A model generated the notes under the pieces. The model did not search any database, was not told where the DNA came from, and saw only the letters and a program-made list of their open reading frames with translations. The position numbers were made by a program, and so were the translations under genes. Below, in pieces: positions 58,445-64,000 of a DNA stretch of 64,000 nucleotides. Origin of the DNA: Thioalkalivibrio sp. ALJ3 (GTDB lineage: Bacteria > Pseudomonadota > Gammaproteobacteria > Ectothiorhodospirales > Ectothiorhodospiraceae); NCBI RefSeq assembly GCF_000377205.1, contig NZ_KB897905.1, forward strand, positions 1 through 64,000. The letters run 5' to 3'. Numbering within the stretch: position 1 is the first letter of the stretch; every line of letters starts with the position of its first letter.

Positions 58445-59122
58445 TCAGGCCTTTTCCTTCTTGCTGGCGTCCTTGTCGCCTCCGGATGCTGGCGCACCGC
58501 GGCTGGAGAGGACGTTATCGACCAGACCGTAATCCTTCGCCTCAGCCGCGGTCATGAAGCGGTCACGATCGGTATCCTGCTCCACCTGCTCCACGGTCTG
58601 GCCGGTGTGATGGGCCAGCACGCGGTTGAGCTCCTCGCGGATCTTCAGGATCTCGCGGGCGTGGATGTCGATATCCGACGCCTGCCCCTGGAAGCCCCCC
58701 AGCGGCTGGTGGATCATGACGCGCGAGTGCGGCAGGCAGTAGCGCTTGCCCTGCGCGCCACCGGCCAGCAGGACCGCGCCCATGCTCGCGGCCTGCCCGA
58801 CACACAGCGTACTCACCTCGGGCTTGATGAACTGCATGGTGTCGTAGATCGCCATGCCCGCCGTCACCGCCCCACCCGGGGAGTTGATGTACAGGCTGAT
58901 CTCCTTGTCCGGGTTTTCCGACTCGAGGAACAGCAGCTGGGCCACGATTACGTTGGCCATGTAGTCCTCAACCGGACCCACACAGAAGATGACCCGGTCC
59001 TTCAACAACCGGGAGTAGATGTCATAGGCACGCTCGCCGCGGGCGGTCTGTTCGACCACCATCGGGACCAGATTCAGCCCCTGGGCATGCTGCGCCCCCT
59101 GACCGGCCATGTCGTGGCTCAT
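58445..59122 (-). CDS. clpP: ATP-dependent Clp protease proteolytic subunit
   Basis: This 225-residue protein matches ClpP. The catalytic triad is visible as Ser113 in GQAASMGA, His138 in MIHQP and Asp187. The handle region and [16 protein letters not shown] are conserved. The C-terminal tail of about 20 residues is Lys/Ala-rich. It forms the tetradecameric proteolytic chamber used by ClpX. The ATG overlaps the tig stop by 4 bases. Confidence 0.98.
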   Translation of the reverse strand: MSHDMAGQGAQHAQGLNLVPMVVEQTARGERAYDIYSRLLKDRVIFCVGPVEDYMANVIVAQLLFLESENPDKEISLYINSPGGAVTAGMAIYDTMQFIKPEVSTLCVGQAASMGAVLLAGGAQGKRYCLPHSRVMIHQPLGGFQGQASDIDIHAREILKIREELNRVLAHHTGQTVEQVEQDTDRDRFMTAAEAKDYGLVDNVLSSRGAPASGGDKDASKKEKA

Positions 59123-60426
59123 TCGGTCGACTCCTTGTTCGGATTCATTACGTCCTGGAAGCTGGTCTTCTTCTCGGTGACCTTGGCCTGATCAACGATC
59201 CAGTCGACCACCTGGTCCTCGAGCACCAGTGATTCCAGGTTGCTCTTCGCCTGCGGGTTGGAGCGGTAGTACTGCTTGACCTCTTCCGGGTCCTCGTACG
59301 TGGCCGCCATGTCTTCCAGGTCGCGCTCGACCCGCTCCGCGTCCACCTCGAAGCCCTTCTGGTCGATGATGGCCCGCAGGGCCAGACCCAAGCGCACGCG
59401 GCGCTTGGCCTCTTCCTCGAACAGGCTGTCGGGGAGCGGCTGGGTCTGCTGGGCACCACCGAAGCGCTTCTCCGCCTCCTCGCGCAGGCGATTGACCTCG
59501 GACTTCACCAGGGCGTCCGGCAGGTCGAAGCCGTGGCGCTCGATAATCAGCTCCATGACCTGATTCTTGACCTTGCCCTTCAGCGCCTGGTTCAGCTCGC
59601 GCTCCATATTGGACCGCACGTCGGCACGAAGTTTCTCGACCGAACCGTCCTCGATGCCGAATTTCTTCGCGAACTCCTCGTCCACCTCGGGCAACTTGGG
59701 CCCCTCGACCTTCTTGATGGTCAGGGCGAACTGCGCGGTCTTGCCTTTCAGGTTCTCGGCCGGGTAGTCGTCCGGGAAGGTGACATCGATGGTCGGCTCC
59801 TCTCCGGTCTTCACGCCCTTGAGCTGCTTCTCGAAATCCTCGATCAGGCGGCCGGCACCCACTTCCACCTGGAAGTCTTCGGCCCTGCCACCCTCGAACT
59901 CTTCGCCATCAAGGCTGCCGACGAAGTCCAGCGTGATGCGATCACCCTTCTTCGCCTTGCGCTTGACCTCGGCCCATTCCTTGTTCTGCTCGCGCAGGGA
60001 ATCGATCACACGATCGACGTCCTCCTCGCCAATTTCGGCCACCGGACGCTCGATCTCGGCATCGGAGAAGTCGGCCACCTCGACCTCGGGGAAGACCTGA
60101 AAGCTCGCGGTGAACTCGATCGGCTGGCCGTTCTCCACACTCTGCGGCTCAATACTCGGGTTCCCGGCCGGCTCCAGGCCCTCCTGCTGCACGGCCTCGC
60201 GGTAACTCTCCTGCAGGACTTCGCTCAGCACCTCCTGATAGACCCCGGCGCCATAACGCTGGCGCACAACCTTCAACGGGACCTTGCCCGGGCGAAAGCC
60301 ATCAAGCCGAACGCGCTTGGCCAGCGATTTCAGGCGGTTGTCTACTTCGGTCTCGACACGTTCGGGGGGGACCTGGATGGTCATCTTGCGCTCCAGGTTG
60401 CCGGTGGCTTCAACGGAAACTTGCAT
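59119..60426 (-). CDS. tig: Trigger factor
   Basis: This 435-residue ribosome-associated chaperone has the ribosome-docking signature GFRPGKVP near residue 44. The central FKBP-type isomerase domain spans about residues 155-240 and a helical C-terminal domain follows. It binds nascent chains at the exit tunnel. It begins the tig-clpP-clpX-lon-hupB block on the minus strand. The protein is notably acidic. Confidence 0.98.
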   Translation of the reverse strand: MQVSVEATGNLERKMTIQVPPERVETEVDNRLKSLAKRVRLDGFRPGKVPLKVVRQRYGAGVYQEVLSEVLQESYREAVQQEGLEPAGNPSIEPQSVENGQPIEFTASFQVFPEVEVADFSDAEIERPVAEIGEEDVDRVIDSLREQNKEWAEVKRKAKKGDRITLDFVGSLDGEEFEGGRAEDFQVEVGAGRLIEDFEKQLKGVKTGEEPTIDVTFPDDYPAENLKGKTAQFALTIKKVEGPKLPEVDEEFAKKFGIEDGSVEKLRADVRSNMERELNQALKGKVKNQVMELIIERHGFDLPDALVKSEVNRLREEAEKRFGGAQQTQPLPDSLFEEEAKRRVRLGLALRAIIDQKGFEVDAERVERDLEDMAATYEDPEEVKQYYRSNPQAKSNLESLVLEDQVVDWIVDQAKVTEKKTSFQDVMNPNKESTE

Positions 60427-60511
60427 GAAGGGCCTCGCAATGGTTCAAAAATCGGTCATCCCTGCCGACCGCAGCACTCGCCGGCTGCCTGCCTGGGCAT
60501 ACACGGGACAT

Positions 60512-60598
60512 TGGTGCGAAAGGAGAGACTCGAACTCTCACGGGTTTCACCCCACTGGGACCTAAACCCAGCGCGTCTACCAGTTCCGCCACTTTCGC
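60512..60598 (-). tRNA. tRNA-Leu (TAG)
   Basis: The minus-strand class II tRNA is 87 bases with a long variable arm, acceptor GCGAAAG/CTTTCGC and encoded CCA. The anticodon loop TTTAGGT gives TAG. It lies just upstream of tig. Confidence 0.96.
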
Positions 60599-60658
60599 GT
60601 GCATGTTCAATGGTTCAATAAAGGCGCGCATTCTAGCCTGTTCGCGCCCCATAAACAC

Positions 60659-60679
60659 AAAAAGCCCGCGAAGGCGGGC
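60659..60679 (-). terminator. Rho-independent terminator after tRNA-Lys
   Basis: On the minus strand GCCCGC pairs with GCGGGC (60664-60679) around a 4-base loop and is followed by TTTTT (60663-60659). It lies 36 bases past tRNA-Lys and separates it from tRNA-Leu. Confidence 0.88.
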
Positions 60680-60714
60680 CCTTGTGCCGGCCGCGCTGCC
60701 GCGGCCGGGAATAA

Positions 60715-60790
60715 TGGTGGGTCGTGTAGGATTCGAACCTACGACCAATTGGTTAAAAGCCAACTGCTCTACCAACTGAGCTAACGACCC
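60715..60790 (-). tRNA. tRNA-Lys (TTT)
   Basis: The minus-strand cloverleaf is 76 bases, with acceptor GGGTCGT/ACGACCC and encoded CCA. The anticodon loop CTTTTAA gives TTT. With the CTT species at 16814 it completes the lysine set in this window. Confidence 0.97.
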
Positions 60791-60934
60791 ATGTCTACGG
60801 CCCGCCTGGGAACCTTCACCGAAGGCGCCCGCCGGCCTGCTTGTCGCGCGGCGTACCCGGGACTGCCCGGGCCGCCGCGCCGCGTAGTTTACGGCCCACC
60901 GGGGAAAACGCAAGGCTCCCGCGGTGGTCGACAA

Positions 60935-62206
60935 TCAGATCGCCTCGAGCTTGCGCATGCCACCCGGCAGCAGCTTCATGTCCACCAGGGCGGTGACCAG
61001 GGACTTGCCAAAGGTGGCCTCCTCTTCATAGACCATCTTGTAGTACTGGATCTTCATGGTCAGGGCAGAGCCAAACACGATGAAGGCGAAGGTGAAGAAG
61101 CCACCCAGGGCCAGCGTGGATACCCCCGTCACCGCCTGACCGATGGTGCAGCCCAGGGCCAGAATGCCACCGACACCCATCAAGATGCCGCCAATAAAGT
61201 GGTTGACGAAGTCGCGGAAGGACGAGAACCACTCGATGCGGAAGCTGCGCGAGACCAGGGCCCAGAAGAACGACCCGAGGACCACGCCGGCCAGCGCCAT
61301 CACACCGAAGAACAGCAGGGTGCGATCAAAACCACCGAGGGTATACCCAAGGCTCTGGCCCATCGGATTCACGAACGTGAACGACTGGTTGGCCCACGGA
61401 CCGGCCAGTGCCGGGCGCTCGCCATCATCGGCATCAGCGACGAAATCCCATTCCTGGATGTATTCCTGGGCGGTGTACATGCCGCCCATGCCATCGTCGA
61501 TCTGGATGTTGCTGGTCAGCCACCAGGCACCGATCACCATCAGGCCCACCACGAGGCCGCCCAGGATGTTGTCGAAGCTCTTGCGGAAATCAGCGGCCTT
61601 GAAGATCAGGGCCAGCAGCAGCACACCGATCACCAGGCCCAACACCAGGCGAGCGCCCAGGGCGTTCTCGCCAGCGATGATGGAGCCGAGATCCTGGCCA
61701 CCTTCCAGCTGGAAGGACACGACGTCCATCCAGCCGAACAGCAGCTGGAACAGGGTCTGGCCAGTACCAAAAACGGTCTCTCGACTGGTCAGCAGGTAGG
61801 CCATGATTCCGATCATGATCATGACCAGCACGGACTTGATGTTGCCGCCACCGACCCGGACCAGAGTCTTGTTACCACAACCAGACGCATAGGTCATGCC
61901 GATACCGAAGAGGAAACCGCCCAGCACGTGCCCGAGCCAGTTGAAGTTTTCACCGCGATACGGAGGGAAGGAGCCCTCGGCGCTCAGCACCCCGAAGAAC
62001 TCGAGCAGCGCCACACCCAGCATGGCCGTAGCGATTGCCAGCAGCCAGGAGCGCATGCGCCCGGTGTCACCCATGTTTACCCAGTCGGAGACCGCGCCCA
62101 TGGTGCAGAAGTTGGTCTTGTTCGCGACCGCACCCAAGATGAAAGCGAGGACGAACGCCCCGCCCAGGTACATCATGGCCGCGGTTGAAAAGCTGGAGAA
62201 TTCCAT
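60935..62206 (-). CDS. YeeE/YedE (TsuA-like) sulfur-compound transporter
   Basis: This 423-residue membrane protein has about ten helices and the conserved Cys motifs of the YeeE/YedE family: KTNFCTMGA, SGCGNKTLVR and ALGCTIGQ. In TsuA these cysteines pass thiosulfate through the membrane. No TusA or rhodanese domain is attached or encoded next door. A hydrophilic acidic insert (about residues 240-285) is unusual. It probably imports thiosulfate or another reduced sulfur species. The ATG at 62206 has AGAGGA 8 bases upstream. Confidence 0.88.
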   Translation of the reverse strand: MEFSSFSTAAMMYLGGAFVLAFILGAVANKTNFCTMGAVSDWVNMGDTGRMRSWLLAIATAMLGVALLEFFGVLSAEGSFPPYRGENFNWLGHVLGGFLFGIGMTYASGCGNKTLVRVGGGNIKSVLVMIMIGIMAYLLTSRETVFGTGQTLFQLLFGWMDVVSFQLEGGQDLGSIIAGENALGARLVLGLVIGVLLLALIFKAADFRKSFDNILGGLVVGLMVIGAWWLTSNIQIDDGMGGMYTAQEYIQEWDFVADADDGERPALAGPWANQSFTFVNPMGQSLGYTLGGFDRTLLFFGVMALAGVVLGSFFWALVSRSFRIEWFSSFRDFVNHFIGGILMGVGGILALGCTIGQAVTGVSTLALGGFFTFAFIVFGSALTMKIQYYKMVYEEEATFGKSLVTALVDMKLLPGGMRKLEAI

Positions 62207-62344
62207 CAACGTATCCTCTCACTGATCGGTTTTCGGGCACGCCTGCACCCATGGGGTGCGCAGCATACATCGGACGCAAGACGAGATCGACCCCCTTTTC
62301 ATTCCCGGCGCGGAGCCGTCTCCCGGGATCAGAGCCTCTCGCCG

Positions 62345-63028
62345 TCAGCGGCTCTGGTAGGGGGTGGGGTCGGGGACACCAGCCGCTGAGAAACCCTCCC
62401 GCCGGATACGGCAGCTGTCGCAACACCCGCAGGCGCGGCCCTCGGTGTCCGCCTGGTAGCAACTCACGGTCTGGGCATAATCCACACCCAGCCCCGCACC
62501 GGCACGGATGATCTCGGCCTTGCTCATGTGCATCAACGGTGCACGTACCTCCCAGCGTACGCCTTCGACTCCGGCTCGGGTAGCGACCTGAGCGAGATTC
62601 CGGAAAGCATCGATGAAGGCTGGACGACAATCCGGGTAGCCGGAATAATCCACCGCATTGGCACCCACATAGAGCAAGCGCCCATCCAGGGTCTCGGCAA
62701 GCCCCAGCGCCAATGACAGGAATACCGTATTGCGAGCAGGCACATAGGTCACGGGGATGCCCTCGCTCGCCTCGGTAGGTACGGCAATCCCGTCATCCGT
62801 GAGCGCCGAGCCGCCGATCGCGGTCAGATCGACGCGGACCACGCGGTGGTCATGCACGCCCTGGGAGGCGGCCACTCGGCGGGCCGCGTCCAGCTCGGTG
62901 CGATGCCGCTGTCCATAGTCGATGGACAGGGCATGGCAGTCGAGCCCGTCGGCCCGCGCCATTGCCAGGCAGGTCGCCGAATCCAACCCGCCCGAGAGCA
63001 GCACCACCGCCTTTTCCGGTTGCGACAT
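62345..63028 (-). CDS. queC: 7-cyano-7-deazaguanine synthase
   Basis: This 227-residue protein has the PP-loop SGGLDS near the N-terminus and the zinc-binding C-terminal cysteines (C-x9-C-x2-C-x2-C). It makes preQ0 from 7-carboxy-7-deazaguanine with ATP and ammonia in queuosine synthesis. It follows queE after 3 bases. Compare the QueC-like protein at 3560-4279. Confidence 0.96.
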   Translation of the reverse strand: MSQPEKAVVLLSGGLDSATCLAMARADGLDCHALSIDYGQRHRTELDAARRVAASQGVHDHRVVRVDLTAIGGSALTDDGIAVPTEASEGIPVTYVPARNTVFLSLALGLAETLDGRLLYVGANAVDYSGYPDCRPAFIDAFRNLAQVATRAGVEGVRWEVRAPLMHMSKAEIIRAGAGLGVDYAQTVSCYQADTEGRACGCCDSCRIRREGFSAAGVPDPTPYQSR

Positions 63029-63031
63029 CGA

Positions 63032-63730
63032 CTAGCGCCCCGGCTGATCGCCCCACAGGAGCTTGTGGAGCTGAAGCTGAAACCGTACCGGCAGTCGTTC
63101 GGCCACGATCCAGTCGGCGAGCTCGCGCGGCGCAAGCTCGCCGTATACCGGCGAGAACAGGACCTCGACCCCGGGCGCGAGGTCCAGGCGCCCGAGTTCG
63201 GCGCGCGCCCAGTCGAAATCAGCCCGGTTGGCGAGCACGAACTTCAATTGATCGCCAGCCGCCAGGTGGGGAATATTGGCCTCCAAATTGCGTCCCTGCT
63301 CGCCTGAATCCGGCGCCTTCCAGTCCATGACGACCGAGACGCGCGCATCGAGCCCGCCGATGTCGAGTGCACCACTGGTCTCGAGGGACACCCGATAGCC
63401 CGCGGCGCACAGCTGCGCCAGGAGTATCCGGCAACCCGGCTGAGCCAGCGGCTCCCCGCCCGTGACACAGACATGCCGCACACCCGCCCGGGCGACCCAC
63501 GCCAGAATCGAGTCCAGCGTATGCACCTCGCCCCCCTCGAAGGCGTAGCCGCTGTCGCACCAGCGGCAACGCAGCGGGCACCCGGTCAGCCTCACAAATG
63601 CGGTTGGCCAGCCCGCATCCGCCGCCTCGCCCTGAAGCGAGACAAACATCTCGGTGATACGGACCCGGGGCGGGCTGCCCGACGTCTCCGCGGTTGGTGC
63701 GCGCACAGCGCGCACAGGGATCTCGGTCAT
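63032..63730 (-). CDS. queE: 7-carboxy-7-deazaguanine synthase
   Basis: This 232-residue radical-SAM protein has the cluster motif C-x3-C-x2-C in GCPLRCRWCDSG and a VTGGEPLAQPG segment. It converts 6-carboxytetrahydropterin to 7-carboxy-7-deazaguanine, the substrate of QueC. Its ATG overlaps the cpoB stop, as in the tol-pal-cpoB-queE order of many gammaproteobacteria. Confidence 0.95.
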   Translation of the reverse strand: MTEIPVRAVRAPTAETSGSPPRVRITEMFVSLQGEAADAGWPTAFVRLTGCPLRCRWCDSGYAFEGGEVHTLDSILAWVARAGVRHVCVTGGEPLAQPGCRILLAQLCAAGYRVSLETSGALDIGGLDARVSVVMDWKAPDSGEQGRNLEANIPHLAAGDQLKFVLANRADFDWARAELGRLDLAPGVEVLFSPVYGELAPRELADWIVAERLPVRFQLQLHKLLWGDQPGR

Positions 63731-64000
63731 TGCCCGTCGAGCCGACGCAAACGCTCGCGCGCCAGACGGTCGAGTGTCGTGCCGCCGAAATCGGCACGCA
63801 CCGCCTCGAGCGCCTCGCGGGCCTCATCTTCGTTGCCCAGCTCGTAATGCGAATAGCCGATCTTGAGCAGGGCATCCCCGGACTTGTCGCTCTCGGGATA
63901 CTGTTCCCGAAGGCGCTCGAAGTCCTCCAGGGCGGCCTCGAAGTCGCCACTGGCGTATCTGGCCTCGGCCAGCCAGTACCAGGCATTGGCCGAATAGTCA
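63727..64000 (-). CDS. cpoB: Cell division coordinator CpoB (YbgF), C-terminal part
   Basis: The last 90 codons are present and the 5' part lies beyond the right edge. The visible residues form TPR repeats typical of CpoB, such as AWYWLAEARYASGDFEAAL and LLKIGYSHYELGN. CpoB coordinates Tol-Pal driven outer-membrane constriction with peptidoglycan synthesis in the periplasm. The tol-pal genes should lie just outside the window. Confidence 0.9.
   Translation of the reverse strand, partial: DYSANAWYWLAEARYASGDFEAALEDFERLREQYPESDKSGDALLKIGYSHYELGNEDEAREALEAVRADFGGTTLDRLARERLRRLDGQ

Overview
The window is high-GC, gene-dense chromosomal DNA from a gammaproteobacterium. The gene orders exbB-exbD-(x)-lpxK-ycaR-kdsB, tig-clpP-clpX-lon-hupB-tRNA and cpoB-queE-queC are typical of that class. 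Asp/Glu-rich proteins (for example the ExbD tail, PpiD and the porin) and a stand-alone YeeE/YedE sulfur transporter suggest a halophilic or haloalkaliphilic sulfur-oxidising member of the Ectothiorhodospiraceae (Thioalkalivibrio-like). This taxonomic guess is inference only. No insertion sequence, prophage or CRISPR array was seen.

Region 1 (1-16482) is a surface-polysaccharide locus. Thirteen tightly packed, often ATGA-overlapping plus-strand genes face a convergent wbpM-like gene. It encodes a UDP-glucuronate 4-epimerase-like protein, an ABC flippase, an ATP-grasp ligase, a QueC-like PP-loop ATPase, a CapK/PaaK-like adenylating enzyme, two GT4 glycosyltransferases, a polytopic membrane protein, a TviB-type dehydrogenase, a PglC-like and a WecA-like phosphoglycosyl transferase, an HpcH-type aldolase and a D-2-hydroxyacid dehydrogenase. 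The non-sugar enzymes suggest that the glycan carries an unusual acyl, amide or hydroxy-acid decoration.

Region 2 (16814-26667) holds four tRNAs (Pro, Arg, His, Lys), a GGDEF diguanylate cyclase, folD, a yejABEF-type peptide ABC importer with an anchored binding protein and enlarged permeases, and fabI. Region 3 (26801-45535) is mostly housekeeping: ppiD, the kdsB-ycaR-lpxK-(KdtA-like)-exbD-exbB lipid A/Kdo cluster, rlmD, a PolB-like exonuclease, cysM, marC, an MFS transporter, a degenerate aspartic-protease-like protein, two unknown membrane proteins, ispG, amn and a Na/Pi cotransporter.

Region 4 (45816-53599) has a porin-like protein, the magnesium channel gene mgtE, an Aer-like chemoreceptor, an HDOD protein and motAB. 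Between the chemoreceptor gene and mgtE lies a 34-codon leader ORF with an ideal ribosome-binding site. It begins MPAPDDDDP and is followed by RNA segments able to form alternative pairings. This resembles the acidic/proline-rich MgtL leader of enterobacterial mgtA and is the strongest candidate here for an undescribed regulatory system: nascent-peptide control of mgtE by magnesium.

Region 5 (53764-64000) has tRNA-Asp and tRNA-Val, hupB, lon with a near-perfect sigma-32 promoter, clpX, clpP, tig, tRNA-Leu, tRNA-Lys, the YeeE/YedE transporter, queC, queE and the 3' end of cpoB.
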